A stretch of DNA of 64,000 nt from Paenibacillus sp. FSL H7-0331 (GCF_001956045.1 NZ_MRTH01000011.1:186001-250000); one strand, 5' to 3'. Shown: positions 25,170-34,324, counted from the first letter of the stretch. A program made the numbers and translations. The notes: generated by a model from the sequence alone, not told the origin.

Positions 25170-25916
25170 ATGAAGACGCTGCTGGCCACACAATCTCATC
25201 GTCCTTGGCCGCTGCCGAATGGACCTTGGGTTATGAAGCAAACCTGGGTAGGATTGTTGTTTGCCCATTGGCCGGTTCCTTATGAGCAGCTGCGGCCAAT
25301 GGTCCCCCAGGAGCTTGAGCTGGAAGTTTATGATGGTTATGCGTGGGTAGGTGTAGTTCCATTTTCAATGGAAGGAATCAGAATGAGGGCGATGCCCGAA
25401 ATTCCATACACCAATCAATTCGCCGAGCTGAATGTAAGGACCTACGTTAAGGTAGGGGACAAGCCAGGTGTGTATTTTTTTAGTTTGGATGCGGCGAGCA
25501 AAATAGCCGTCGAAGCGGCGAGACTGTTATTTTACTTGCCTTATTACCATGCGGACATGGAAGCCAAGCAAGTCGAAGAGCAAATTTATTACAAGAGTGT
25601 CCGTAAGGACAAGCGAGGCGCGCAGGTTGCTTTTGAAGGCAGCTATATGCCGGTATCGGCACCTTTTACAAGCACGAAGCAATCCTTCGAGCATTGGCTG
25701 ACAGAGAGATATTGTTTGTACAGTATAAATGCGAATCATCATATTTACCGTGGAGATATTCATCATCTGCCTTGGGAGCTGCAGCTTGCAGAAGCGGAGA
25801 TCAGGACCAATATAATGGCTAGCGGTCAAGGCATTCAATGTGCTGCAAGGAAACCGCTGCTTCATTATGCCAATAAATTGGACGTGCTTATATGGCCGCT
25901 CACCAAGGTTCTGTGA
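25170..25916 (+). CDS. DUF2071 (YqjF) family protein
   Basis: 248 residues from ATG 25170 after AGAGGAGTG. It begins with an HRPWPLP motif and WVMKQTWVGLLFAHWPVPYEQLRPMVP, followed by AWVGVVPFSMEGIR and ELNVRTYV, all typical of DUF2071, which has an acetoacetate-decarboxylase-like beta fold. The activity is unknown. Being 16 bases after gerPE it might be cotranscribed in sporulation, but the family is not otherwise spore-specific. Confidence 0.82.
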   Translation: MKTLLATQSHRPWPLPNGPWVMKQTWVGLLFAHWPVPYEQLRPMVPQELELEVYDGYAWVGVVPFSMEGIRMRAMPEIPYTNQFAELNVRTYVKVGDKPGVYFFSLDAASKIAVEAARLLFYLPYYHADMEAKQVEEQIYYKSVRKDKRGAQVAFEGSYMPVSAPFTSTKQSFEHWLTERYCLYSINANHHIYRGDIHHLPWELQLAEAEIRTNIMASGQGIQCAARKPLLHYANKLDVLIWPLTKVL

Positions 25917-26068
25917 AAAAAAGTGGGCAAGTTCATTTGCAAAAATGCATACATTAACTTACAATATAAGAATAGCTTATATATGGATTGAGTTATGTTT
26001 TCGTTTGAAGGTTGAGTGGGGGCCTGATCACAATTCATTTAGCAAACACGACAGGAGGAAACCAATGT

Positions 26069-26959
26069 ATGATTGATCATTCTTCTCAGCAAGGGGTCCA
26101 ACAGCACACCCAATTATCCAAAACAAAGCTGCTCATGAAAATACTTTTTATGACGCTTGGTGCTTCTTTGGTCGCTGTGGGACTGGAAATTTTTCTGGTT
26201 CCGAACAAAATTATTGACGGTGGTATTGTCGGTATCTCAATTATTGCCTCGGCCTTATCCAGCTTGCCGCTCGGTGTTTATCTGGTTCTTTTCAATTTAC
26301 CGTTTCTGTATCTAGGCTATAAGCAAATAGGTAAGACGTTTGCATTTTCGACTCTATTTTCTGTAATTATCATGTCGATCGGTACATCGCTGCTTCACCC
26401 GGTGGCACCACTAACGATTGACCCGCTGCTCGCGTCGGTATTTGGCGGGATTATCATTGGGGTAGGGGTAGGATTGGTTATTCGTTCAGGGGGATCCCTG
26501 GATGGTACGGAGATTGTTGCGATTCTAGTAAGTAAAAAAAGCCCGTTCTCAGTTGGCGAAATTGTCATGTTCTTTAACTTATTTATACTGGCAAGTGCGG
26601 GCTTTGTATTCGGATGGGATCATGCAATGTATTCCTTGATGGCGTACTTTATCGCTTTTAAAATGATGGACATCATTATCGAGGGCTTTGACGAGTCCAA
26701 ATCGGTGTGGATCATAAGTGAAAGTTATCAAGCGATCGGTGATATCATTACAGCGCGGCTTGGGCGTGGTGTCACATTTTTGAATGGTGAAGGCGGGTTT
26801 ACTGGTGATTCCAAAAGAATTATCTTTTGTGTAATCAACCGTTTGGAGGAAGCCAAGCTAAAATCGATTGTTGAGGAAGTTGATCCGCAAGCGTTTCTGG
26901 CGATTGGTAATATTCATGACGTTAAGGGCGGCAGATTCAATAAGAAAGATATTCATTAA
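26069..26959 (+). CDS. YitT family membrane protein (DUF161 + DUF2179)
   Basis: 296 residues from ATG 26069, ten bases after AGGAGG. Five or so hydrophobic helices span 30-190 (GASLVAVGLEIFLVPNKIIDGGIVGISI is the family signature, GGIIIGVGVGLVIRSGGSLDGTEI another), followed by a cytoplasmic DUF2179 domain (RGVTFLNGEGGFTGDSKRII...DVKGGRF). YitT proteins are of unknown transport function. It ends with a strong terminator and is probably monocistronic. Confidence 0.88.
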   Translation: MIDHSSQQGVQQHTQLSKTKLLMKILFMTLGASLVAVGLEIFLVPNKIIDGGIVGISIIASALSSLPLGVYLVLFNLPFLYLGYKQIGKTFAFSTLFSVIIMSIGTSLLHPVAPLTIDPLLASVFGGIIIGVGVGLVIRSGGSLDGTEIVAILVSKKSPFSVGEIVMFFNLFILASAGFVFGWDHAMYSLMAYFIAFKMMDIIIEGFDESKSVWIISESYQAIGDIITARLGRGVTFLNGEGGFTGDSKRIIFCVINRLEEAKLKSIVEEVDPQAFLAIGNIHDVKGGRFNKKDIH

Positions 26960-26978
26960 TGATATTGATATAAAGATG

Positions 26979-27010
26979 ATCCCATGGGCTTATGCCTGTG
27001 GGATTTTTTT
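26979..27010 (+). terminator. Terminator after the yitT-like gene
   Basis: Eleven-pair stem ATCCCATGGGC with GCCTGTGGGAT (two G-T pairs), TTAT loop, then a seven-T run. Confidence 0.87.
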
Positions 27011-27147
27011 GTTAAAACAAGCTTAGTATTGTGCAAATTTAGGTGATGATTGTGAATTTATCTATGGCTGACGCAGTTCTATAATAAGTTGCAGATGGTG
27101 AATTCATTCATTTATTGTGGAATTAATCATGTATAGGAGGCTGAACG

Positions 27148-28650
27148 ATGGGGGATTTACAATTGTTAACGGATGCGCAGATGCGCCAGTTTGTTACGGA
27201 GGGTTATGTATTTTTGAAAGCGGATTTTGCTGATGAATTCCATGTGAAGCTGAGTGAAACCTTGGATCAGGTATATAAAGAGGAAGGCAATCCCGGTAAC
27301 AATATTTTGCCGCGTATTCCGGATTTGGCTAAGGTATTCGATCATCCGGTGATCTCCGGTGCGCTTAGCAGTGTGCTGGGAGAAGATTATATGATGCATC
27401 CGCACCGTCATGGACATTTTAACCGAAACGCGGAAGCGGGTGGTTGGCACAAGGACAGCTACTGGGGCCATTACAAAATGCGCAATCATCATCCCTGGTG
27501 GGCGATGATCTTCTATTATCCGCAGGAAGTGACGCTGGATATGGGGCCTACCGGAATTATGCCTGGTACACAGTGTTATCAAACCAGGACCTTTGCCGAA
27601 AATGAAACACAAGAAGAGCGGAAAGCGACTGGCCGCGCGGGAACTTTTGCTTTGGTGCATTATGATATATGGCATCGGGCCAATGCTAACATCGCCGGTA
27701 AGGATCGTTACATGCTTAAGTTCCAATTCATGCGCAGACTAGCACCAACTAAAGCCAGCTGGGATCATCATGAAGATGCTGACACTTGGGTAAATCCGGA
27801 ATCCTACACCTCTCCCATATATGAGCATGAAGTGATCTGGCAGGATACGTGGAATTGGCTGCTTGGCAAAGAGAACGATGTGACACTGAGTGATGCTTCA
27901 CAGGAGCAGCTTGCAGGCTGGTTGAACGAGTTAGAAAGTGAAGATAAGGCGATTCGTGTAAGGGCGGCCGATCAATTGGGCTTGTCAGGTAATGGATCAA
28001 ATGAAGTAATTAACGGCTTGACTCAAGCTTTGAATGATGCCTTTGAGCCTGTGGCATTGAATGCTGCTTACGGATTGGCTCGTCTTGGCGAAGCGGGAAT
28101 AAATCAATTGCTTAAGGCTTTGCTTGATGATTCGGCTCACGTATCGCGTGCGGCTGCCTATGGTGCGTCATCGGCAGGCAAGGCGGCTGTGAATGGGCTT
28201 ATGCGTATTTTGGATAGCGACAATGTTCAAGCAGTGGGCTGCGCGGCGTTTGCGCTAGGCGAGATGGGGGAAGCAGCGGCTGAAGCGGTACCGAAGCTGG
28301 TGGAGCTTATGCATGCCCAGAATGAAATCGTCCGCAGGAACGCAGTCGAGGCAATTGGTCTCATCGGAAGTGCATCCGAGCCATCTGTTAAGGGACTTGA
28401 GGTTGGTATTCAGGATGCGGACGACCAAGTGAGGTTTATGGCGGGGATGGCTCTGACCAAAATGGGCTCGAAGGCTCAAAACGCAATACCGGTTATTGCT
28501 CATGCTTTGAATGATGAGAATCGATATGTACGTGCGACAGCTGTTGATGCTCTATATAGTATGAATACGGATAAGGCTAAGGATATTTTGTTGAAATTTC
28601 TGCGAGACTCCCGCTGGTGCGCAAGCACGACACCAAATAGCACATTCTAG
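27148..28650 (+). CDS. PhyH-type Fe(II)/2-oxoglutarate dioxygenase fused to HEAT repeats
   Basis: 500 residues. Residues 8-200 form a phytanoyl-CoA dioxygenase (PhyH) domain: GGWHKDSYW gives the iron ligands H101 and D103, DIWHRANAN gives H176, and DRYMLKFQF supplies Arg187 for 2-oxoglutarate. From about 255 to 490 there are six or so HEAT/PBS-lyase-type repeats of about 31 residues (AAYGLARLGEAG, AAFALGEMGEAAAEAVPKL, AVEAIGLIGSASE, AGMALTKMGSKAQNAIP, AVDALYSMNTDKAK), a protein-interaction solenoid. Cytosolic. AGGAGG precedes ATG. Substrate unknown; the solenoid may present a protein or peptide substrate. The last ten residues look unlike the repeats. Confidence 0.85.
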   Translation: MGDLQLLTDAQMRQFVTEGYVFLKADFADEFHVKLSETLDQVYKEEGNPGNNILPRIPDLAKVFDHPVISGALSSVLGEDYMMHPHRHGHFNRNAEAGGWHKDSYWGHYKMRNHHPWWAMIFYYPQEVTLDMGPTGIMPGTQCYQTRTFAENETQEERKATGRAGTFALVHYDIWHRANANIAGKDRYMLKFQFMRRLAPTKASWDHHEDADTWVNPESYTSPIYEHEVIWQDTWNWLLGKENDVTLSDASQEQLAGWLNELESEDKAIRVRAADQLGLSGNGSNEVINGLTQALNDAFEPVALNAAYGLARLGEAGINQLLKALLDDSAHVSRAAAYGASSAGKAAVNGLMRILDSDNVQAVGCAAFALGEMGEAAAEAVPKLVELMHAQNEIVRRNAVEAIGLIGSASEPSVKGLEVGIQDADDQVRFMAGMALTKMGSKAQNAIPVIAHALNDENRYVRATAVDALYSMNTDKAKDILLKFLRDSRWCASTTPNSTF

Positions 28651-28680
28651 GATAGACCATCATAAAGCGGAACTATTAGA

Positions 28681-28714
28681 TAGCCCCTCCTGTTCGTTTG
28701 GCAGGCAGGGGCTA
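28681..28714 (+). terminator. Hairpin after the dioxygenase gene
   Basis: Stem TAGCCCCT-CCTG with CAGGCAGGGGCTA, one bulged base, nine-base loop. No T-run follows, so termination strength is uncertain. Confidence 0.5.
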
Positions 28715-28757
28715 ATTCGTGTGAAAGGCTTGCCATCATTAACTAATATGCGTCCCC

Positions 28758-28787
28758 TTGCTATTGTGTCAGCAAATATGATATAGT
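28758..28787 (+). promoter_or_regulatory. Candidate promoter of tRNA-Leu
   Basis: TTGCTA at 28758-28763, 18 bp spacer, TATAGT at 28782-28787 preceded by TGA (extended -10). It lies about 90 bases before the tRNA. Confidence 0.45.
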
Positions 28788-28875
28788 CTAATTCGGTCAA
28801 GAGAAAGTGTAAGCGCAGCGCTTGGCATACAGCTCAGACTGATGAAATGGTAATCCTCGTCATTATTGTGAATAA

Positions 28876-28957
28876 GCGGTCGTGGTGGAACGGCAGACAC
28901 GCTATCTTGAGGGGGTAGTGTCCCATGGACGTGCGGGTTCAAATCCCGCCGACCGCA
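28876..28957 (+). tRNA. tRNA-Leu(GAG)
   Basis: Complete class II tRNA. Acceptor stem GCGGTCG pairs with CGACCGC (28950-28956), discriminator A at 28957. The anticodon loop TTGAGGG between CTATC and GGTAG puts anticodon GAG at 28909-28911. A variable arm is present, and the T arm GCGGG-TTCAAAT-CCCGC is intact. The 3' CCA is not encoded. An open frame on the opposite strand here is spurious. Confidence 0.95.
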
Positions 28958-28969
28958 TATAAAGAAAAG

Positions 28970-28994
28970 AGTCTTGTATATCAAGGCTTTTTTT
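28970..28994 (+). terminator. Terminator after tRNA-Leu
   Basis: Seven-pair stem AGTCTTG with CAAGGCT (one G-T pair), TATAT loop, then a T-run. Confidence 0.82.
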
Positions 28995-29147
28995 GCTGTT
29001 TAGACTAACAATTTAAGTTAGTTTTTACTGGCTAAATATATGTAAAAACAGGCTTATACGTTCAATTCTTTTTCCTCACGTCTTGTTCTCCTATTTAGGA
29101 TATTGTATATTATGATTAGAACACTAACTGTGGGGAGTCCATACGAA

Positions 29148-29591
29148 ATGTCAGATAAACTTTCTATAATGTCTCGCATAGGTGTCAATTTCCTAACGTG
29201 GCAGCGATATTTACAAAAGCAGCTTGTACCTCATCAAATCACATTAAAGCAGCAGTATGTACTGCGCAAACTTGTCGTTAAAACGGTTCTAAACCCCTCG
29301 CAAATTGCAGAGCTGCTCTATTGTGACCGTCCTACCGCAACCGTCATTATTAACAACATGGAGCGGCAGCGCTGGGTTAGAAAGAGTAAGGATTCGACTA
29401 ATAGAAAGATGGTTAATATTGCGATCACGGAGGAAGGACGAGACAAGCTAGCGTCTTTGAATCAAGCGCTGCAAGCTGAGGAGGAGTTTGATCCTTTATC
29501 TTGTTTTACGGAGGAAGAAAAGCGACAGCTGAGCACGTTGTTAAACAAGATGTCCAATCATCTTCAACACATTAAGAATAGCCCCGAGTAA
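29148..29591 (+). CDS. MarR family transcriptional regulator
   Basis: 147 residues from ATG 29148 after GGGGAG. Winged helix-turn-helix of the MarR type: LTLKQQYVLRKLV-like helix (ITLKQQYVLRKLV), NPSQIAELLYCDRPTATVIINNMERQRWVRK (recognition helix about 60-80), wing with DSTNRKMVNIAITEEGRDKL. The C-terminal helix supports dimerisation. It may regulate itself or the nucleotidyltransferase gene 150 bases downstream. Ligand unknown. Confidence 0.88.
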   Translation: MSDKLSIMSRIGVNFLTWQRYLQKQLVPHQITLKQQYVLRKLVVKTVLNPSQIAELLYCDRPTATVIINNMERQRWVRKSKDSTNRKMVNIAITEEGRDKLASLNQALQAEEEFDPLSCFTEEEKRQLSTLLNKMSNHLQHIKNSPE

Positions 29592-29742
29592 ATTTTTTTT
29601 GCGATATAGTTAGAATTCTAATTATGTTTTTCTTGATGAAGAGGCGGGTTCAGTGCGTCGTACACTGCTGTTTATTGAAGGAAGTTACATATGGCAGTAA
29701 GTTAATTAAAATATTTTTCATTTAGAATTGGAGAGAGTATAC

Positions 29743-30792
29743 ATGACAGTATTCATCCACACTGAACCTTTACCACCTGGTCGGGCACATCTCGTCGAGA
29801 ACTTAATTCAAGACATTATTCCACTTCATCCTGGTATCGACGGATTTATCCTGACGGGTTCCATTTGGAATCCAGACACTCAATTGCCCCATTCAGACAT
29901 TGATATTAATTGGCATGGTACCAAAAACGATAGCATCAACGATCCGCGTCTGAATCCACATAGTATCTTTCAGGAGGCGGGAATTACGATAGAGATGGCC
30001 AATTATTTTTGGGGAGATTTGTCACGACCTGAGACCATGCGTCTTTCGGTTATTGTATCTTTGAACCGTGCTCACATTTTGTGGGAGAAAGAAGGCAGAT
30101 TCTCCAATCCTCAGCAACAAACGCGAAGGCTGCTGCGAAATGCGCAATGGGTAGAGGCAGCGATTGACCGATCCTTATCGGAGTTGACCGTACATGCGAA
30201 TAATTGGTTAGACCCCATATATATCAAGAATAATAAAGATAATCACCATGCATTTGACTTTGTAAGAACGGTTGTTGGCCCGACGGTGGGACTGCTGGAT
30301 TCAATAGACTTGCGCCCGCCTAGCGCTGCGCGCAAAGGATTGATGGAAATAACCCAAACCAGTCTATTGTGCGGCTTGCCTGATGTTAGTGAATCGATAT
30401 TGCGTTGTTTGGGAGCAGATGCGATAACGGCTGTAGAGGTTGAAGAATGGAATCGGCTGTTGAGTGATTTATATTCCCATGTAGCCAGTCTGTGCCCAGA
30501 GGTTCAATTAGTTAAGCGTGAGTACCATGTTCTCGGCATTCAGACCATGATCTCCATGGGCTATCCAAGGGAATGTATTTGGCCGCTTTGGCGTGGATTT
30601 ATCGATTGTAAACATTTGCTGAATGGTGTTTCTCCAAGAGGAGAAGAAGCATTCGTGCAATTTGCAGAAAGATTACAAGTGCACACAGCCGAGGATATAG
30701 GCGAGAAAGCGGTACAATATGCAGCCATTGTGGAGAGACTACAGAGCCAACAGAAGAAGCTGTCAGATTATCTTCTACGTAAGGTGAAGTAA
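29743..30792 (+). CDS. Nucleotidyltransferase-fold protein
   Basis: 349 residues from ATG 29743 (GGAGAGAG). Residues 35-60 hold a nucleotidyltransferase signature, ILTGSIWNPDTQLPHSDIDINW, i.e. GS with a spaced DxD pair, as in aminoglycoside adenylyltransferases and DNA polymerase beta-like enzymes. The rest is helical, without a recognised second domain. Its substrate cannot be told. It follows a MarR regulator, a context often seen with small-molecule modification or resistance genes, but resistance is not shown. Confidence 0.6.
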   Translation: MTVFIHTEPLPPGRAHLVENLIQDIIPLHPGIDGFILTGSIWNPDTQLPHSDIDINWHGTKNDSINDPRLNPHSIFQEAGITIEMANYFWGDLSRPETMRLSVIVSLNRAHILWEKEGRFSNPQQQTRRLLRNAQWVEAAIDRSLSELTVHANNWLDPIYIKNNKDNHHAFDFVRTVVGPTVGLLDSIDLRPPSAARKGLMEITQTSLLCGLPDVSESILRCLGADAITAVEVEEWNRLLSDLYSHVASLCPEVQLVKREYHVLGIQTMISMGYPRECIWPLWRGFIDCKHLLNGVSPRGEEAFVQFAERLQVHTAEDIGEKAVQYAAIVERLQSQQKKLSDYLLRKVK

Positions 30793-30830
30793 TTGGCTAA
30801 TCTGAAAGTTAGTATTTTGCTGGAGAAACA

Positions 30831-30874
30831 TACAACTTAGATCCTCTCCTGATTAGGAAAGGATCTAAGTTGTA
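30831..30874. terminator. Bidirectional terminator between convergent genes
   Basis: Perfect 15-pair stem TACAACTTAGATCCT with AGGATCTAAGTTGTA; the loop contains a further CCT/AGG pairing. It sits between the nucleotidyltransferase (+) and isdG (-) genes. Confidence 0.75.
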
Positions 30875-30895
30875 TGGCTTTGATAACTTTACATA

Positions 30896-31219
30896 TTATT
30901 GAGCAGCAGCAATCGGCTGTCTGACGATTTTTACTTCATAGAATGAAATTTTATTGGAGACGATATATTCCGGAATTTCCCTACCGTGGGCATGCGACTC
31001 TTTAAAGGCGTCACTTTTTGTCCATGCATGGAAATCCTCTTTTTTCTCCCAACGGGTAACGACCGTAACCTCGTCATGTTCCTTCGTGTTTTCAGTCAGC
31101 AGCACTTCCAACCCCAAAAAGCCGCTCATGTACTCCACTTTACCGATCTTGTCGAAACGTTCGATCAGCAAATGGGCGTTTCCTTTCGTAATTTGCGATG
31201 TGTTTGTAATAATAATCAT
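30896..31219 (-). CDS. isdG: Heme-degrading monooxygenase, IsdG family
   Basis: 107 residues, full IsdG length, ABM-type ferredoxin-like fold. The catalytic triad of IsdG/IsdI (Asn-Trp-His) is present as N6 (MIIITN), W66 (DFHAWTKSD) and H76 (KESHAHG), offset by one from staphylococcal N7/W67/H77. The enzyme opens heme in the cytoplasm to release iron. It is the last gene of a four-gene - strand unit with the binding protein, permease and ATPase, one base after the ATPase gene. By promoter sharing it is under Fur control. Confidence 0.92.
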   Translation of the reverse strand: MIIITNTSQITKGNAHLLIERFDKIGKVEYMSGFLGLEVLLTENTKEHDEVTVVTRWEKKEDFHAWTKSDAFKESHAHGREIPEYIVSNKISFYEVKIVRQPIAAAQ

Positions 31220-31220
31220 A

Positions 31221-32012
31221 TTATAGCCTCCTAGAGTTTGATAATGTTTTTAAAGGGATAATGACAGGATAGTCGTCCTCAAATCTGACTTTCGCCTGAA
31301 CGTTATAAATACTTTCCAAAAAATGCGATGAAATAATCTCAGTCGGTTTGCCCGTTTCCGCGATCCTTCCATTTTTCATGGCGATTATGTAGTCACAATA
31401 GTGGGCTGCCTGCTGGAGGTCGTGAAGCACCATGACGATGGTTATTCCGTACTCCCGGTTGATGGTTTGCAGCATTTCCATCAAATCCAGCTGGTGGGCA
31501 ATATCCAGGAAAGTGGTAGGCTCATCCAACAACATAATCGTCGTTTTTTGTGCCAATGCCATAGCAATGCGTGCTTTTTGCTGCTCACCACCAGACAACG
31601 TATGGAACATCCGGTCCTCGTGTTTTTTGGTTCCGGTTGTTTGCATAGCCCAGTCCACAATTCCGTGGTCTTCGTCGGTCATGCGATCAAACAATCGTTT
31701 ATAGGGAGCTCTGCCGTAAGCGACAAGCTCCTTGACTGTCATCTCGGGCAGCCCGTTTTTCGACTGGGTGAGCATGGCAACGGTTTGCGCCATTTCTGCC
31801 GATTTGTAAGTATGCGCCAGTTTGCCGTTTATCGTCACAGTTCCCGAATCGGCTTCAAGCAGCCGGGTTATGATTTTCAGCAGCGTTGATTTACCAGAGC
31901 CGTTCGGACCGACGATGGCAGTCACGTTTCCTTTTGGAATCGATACGGTGATATGCTGCAGCTGAAAAGCGCCTACATCAAGCTGGATTCGGTCAGTAAG
32001 GATTGCCGACAT
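31221..32012 (-). CDS. Iron/heme ABC transporter ATPase
   Basis: 263 residues from ATG 32012; the start overlaps the permease stop by one base (TAATG), so longer forms are unlikely. Walker [10 protein letters not shown], signature LSGGEQQKA, Walker [13 protein letters not shown], and the switch His in VLHDLQQA. It is of the FecE/FhuC class that energises import of heme or ferric siderophores together with the adjacent FecCD-type permease. The downstream isdG makes heme a good candidate cargo. Confidence 0.92.
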   Translation of the reverse strand: MSAILTDRIQLDVGAFQLQHITVSIPKGNVTAIVGPNGSGKSTLLKIITRLLEADSGTVTINGKLAHTYKSAEMAQTVAMLTQSKNGLPEMTVKELVAYGRAPYKRLFDRMTDEDHGIVDWAMQTTGTKKHEDRMFHTLSGGEQQKARIAMALAQKTTIMLLDEPTTFLDIAHQLDLMEMLQTINREYGITIVMVLHDLQQAAHYCDYIIAMKNGRIAETGKPTEIISSHFLESIYNVQAKVRFEDDYPVIIPLKTLSNSRRL

Positions 32013-33016
32013 TATACGATTCTCCGTTTCTTGAGCAAATATAAAAAGAACGGGGCGCCCAGGCAGGCCAGCAGTATACCAACAGGAAGCTCCAGGGGAT
32101 CGAACCATGAACGAGCGATCGTATCAGACAACACGACAAGTACGGCGCCTCCAAGCATCGACAGTGGCAGCAAATAGCGGTAATCCTCTCCTGTAAGCAG
32201 GCGGATAGCATGTGGCACCACTAAACCCACAAAACCGATAAGACCGGCAACACTGACAGCAATACCAGATAAAAAAGCAGCCAACAGGATTAGCAGGACT
32301 CTGTGCATCTCAATCTTCATACCGAGCAGCTTGGCTGAATCATCCCCCAGCAGCAGTAGGTTGGCCGATTTGATTGTCAGCAGCGACAGCAAAAGCCCAA
32401 TGATCGCATACGGGGCCATAAATCCAAGATGGTGCCAGCTTCGTCCACTTAGTCCCCCTGCCAGCCAAGGCAAAACGGCCTGAACGCGATCACTGTAAAA
32501 TACCATGATGCCGTTCATGACAGCCCCGAGCAGCGCATTAATTGCAACACCAGCCAAAATGATTTTCAGTGGTGACGAGCCTTTATCCCAGGCAAGACCG
32601 TAAATGAGCAGTGCAGTCGCAAAAGAGCCGACAAAGGCGAGAGGCGGCAGCAAATAGCTGAACTGTGGCAGTACGATCATAGTGATGACGGCTGCCAAGC
32701 CACCGCCAGCGGATACGCCGATAATTCCCGGGTCAGCCAACGGATTTCTCATCACACCTTGCAGCAGCGCACCGGAGACCGCCAGACATGCACCCGTTAA
32801 AATCCCAATTAATACACGGGGCAGCCTTAGATTCATGATGATTTTTTCGTGAATCGGTTGTCCGCCGTTGGTGAATACCGCCCATATGTCTCGAAGCGAT
32901 ATAGGTACCGAGCCATAGGTCAAGCCGTAGAAGGAGACAATGACAAGAAGAACGGGAATAACAATGATGATCAGCTTTCTTCTGGAGCTTCGCTGCTTTT
33001 GATTCATCGTTGTCAC
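32012..33016 (-). CDS. FecCD-family iron/heme ABC transporter permease
   Basis: 334 residues, about nine to ten transmembrane helices. Family signatures RLPRVLIGILTGACLAVSGALLQ, NPLADPGIIGVSAGGG and GLIGFVGLVVPHAIR are all present. It begins with GTG at 33016 overlapping the binding-protein stop (GTGA); ATG 33007 is a slightly shorter alternative. It forms the membrane channel for the - strand heme/siderophore importer. Confidence 0.92.
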   Translation of the reverse strand: MTTMNQKQRSSRRKLIIIVIPVLLVIVSFYGLTYGSVPISLRDIWAVFTNGGQPIHEKIIMNLRLPRVLIGILTGACLAVSGALLQGVMRNPLADPGIIGVSAGGGLAAVITMIVLPQFSYLLPPLAFVGSFATALLIYGLAWDKGSSPLKIILAGVAINALLGAVMNGIMVFYSDRVQAVLPWLAGGLSGRSWHHLGFMAPYAIIGLLLSLLTIKSANLLLLGDDSAKLLGMKIEMHRVLLILLAAFLSGIAVSVAGLIGFVGLVVPHAIRLLTGEDYRYLLPLSMLGGAVLVVLSDTIARSWFDPLELPVGILLACLGAPFFLYLLKKRRIV

Positions 33017-33987
33017 TTGGCCGCCTGCAGCCGTTTGCTCATCAGATCGAGTGCCTCGACAACTTTGGTGCCGGGATTCGTGCCGAACAGGTCAGCGGGA
33101 AGTATCTCAATATGGTTGTTCTTCACGGCATCTAGACTGCTCCAGGCCGCATTTTGCTGCATCTCTTTCATAAATCCATCCTTCACTTTCTCCGGGCTTC
33201 CATGGGTCATAATAACGATCAACTGCGGATTTGATTTCATCATCTTCTCAGTATTCATCTGCGCATACTGGGGATAATTGTCAAGCTTGGGGTAGTCTGC
33301 GGCAATATTTTCACCACCGGCAGATACGAGTATATCGCCACTTAATGAATTGTTAAGAGCGGCCATATAGGTGCCCGGTGCCCCATACACCATCAGTACC
33401 CTCGTTTTAGCTGTACTTGGAGTGGTTTTGAGCTCCTGCAATTTTTGATCAATGGCTTGAGTTAACTCCTTGGCCTTGTCTTCTTTCTGCAGCAGCTGAC
33501 CGAACAAACCGATTTGCTTCTTGATGTCATCAATCGAATTGGCGCTGGTCAATACCATCTTGGAGCCTACACCCTCAACACCCGGTATATCTTTGGTGTT
33601 CAACGGATGATTACCGAGTACAACATCCGGACTGAGGAGCGCGATCTTTTCCAGATCAAGCCCGTGTGTGGAACCAACCTGTTCTACACTTTGGGCCGCT
33701 TGCAGCGCTGCGGGAACTGTTGCGGTTGGGCGTCCTACCAGCGTCCCCCCAAGCGCATAGACGATATCCATTTCACCGTTTGCTAGAGCGACAATTTTTT
33801 GAGGTGCGCTGGGAAAGGTTATGCTGCGGTCGGCAAAATCCTTGATAATTAGGTTACTCCCCTTCGATGGGGTAGAACCTTCTTTCACACCCGGCGCAGA
33901 CCCAAGGTCCGCAGACGGAGCCGATGCACAGGCCGTTAGTCCGTTGAGGGCAGCGGCCAATACAAGCATCAGCAAAGGTTTTCTCAT
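33013..33987 (-). CDS. Heme/siderophore-binding lipoprotein (PBP class III)
   Basis: 324 residues with a lipoprotein signal (KPLLMLVLAAALNGLTAC, lipobox LTAC at about 17-20). The mature part is a class III periplasmic-binding fold typical of FhuD/BtuF/IsdE: RSITFPSAPQKIVALANGEMDIVYALGG, HGLDLEKIALLSPDVVLGNHP, VLMVYGAPGTYMAAL, ENIAADYPKLDNYPQYAQMNTEKMMKSNPQLIVIM-type blocks. H residues in LGNHPLNT and IMTHGSPE are candidate ligands, the second aligned with the heme-binding His of IsdE. First gene of the - strand unit, with a Fur-type promoter about 95 bases upstream. Confidence 0.88.
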   Translation of the reverse strand: MRKPLLMLVLAAALNGLTACASAPSADLGSAPGVKEGSTPSKGSNLIIKDFADRSITFPSAPQKIVALANGEMDIVYALGGTLVGRPTATVPAALQAAQSVEQVGSTHGLDLEKIALLSPDVVLGNHPLNTKDIPGVEGVGSKMVLTSANSIDDIKKQIGLFGQLLQKEDKAKELTQAIDQKLQELKTTPSTAKTRVLMVYGAPGTYMAALNNSLSGDILVSAGGENIAADYPKLDNYPQYAQMNTEKMMKSNPQLIVIMTHGSPEKVKDGFMKEMQQNAAWSSLDAVKNNHIEILPADLFGTNPGTKVVEALDLMSKRLQAAK

Positions 33988-34080
33988 AAAAAAAGCGTCC
34001 TCCTATTCAGAATTCATTAGCAAAAAATTAGAACAAATGATAATATGGGAAACGAGTAGCGTTGCCCCTTCACAAGGAGA

Positions 34081-34109
34081 ATGATAATCAATCTCATTAT
34101 CGTTGTCAA
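34081..34109 (-). promoter_or_regulatory. Fur-controlled promoter of the - strand heme importer
   Basis: On the - strand: TTGACA (34109-34104), 17 bp spacer, TATCAT (34086-34081). A Fur box, GATAATCAATCTCATTATC at 34083-34101 (16/19 to consensus), covers the spacer and -10. It lies in the 402-base divergent gap 33988-34389, which otherwise contains only the + strand Fur promoter described separately. Confidence 0.85.
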
Positions 34110-34295
34110 TCGTTTTGTGGCAATTTGTTCCAAATTTATATTGGTGGATATGGATTGACAAGGCAGAGCGTAGTAAGCTATCATCAAATTTGTATTATTT
34201 TTCCACTGGTATCATATTGTGAACATATGAGTACATAAGGGGGCTGATACCATAAATTCAAATCTGATAAACCGATTATCGGTTATTTTTTTGTG

Positions 34296-34324
34296 TTTAC
34301 ATTGATAATGATTATCGGTATCAT
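34296..34324 (+). promoter_or_regulatory. Fur-controlled promoter of isdC
   Basis: TTTACA at 34296-34301, 17 bp spacer, TATCAT at 34319-34324. The Fur box GATAATGATTATCGGTATC at 34304-34322 (17/19) overlaps spacer and -10. A second, looser GATAA...ATTATC palindrome lies at 34265-34280. Confidence 0.87.

Noticed and set aside
28769..28984. Open frame on the - strand across the tRNA
   Set aside because: It is the antisense translation of tRNA-Leu and its surroundings, a known source of false genes.
29148..30792. MarR plus nucleotidyltransferase as an antibiotic resistance cassette
   Set aside because: The nucleotidyltransferase has only the general GS...DxD motif, there are no mobile-element marks, and no specific resistance family could be recognised.
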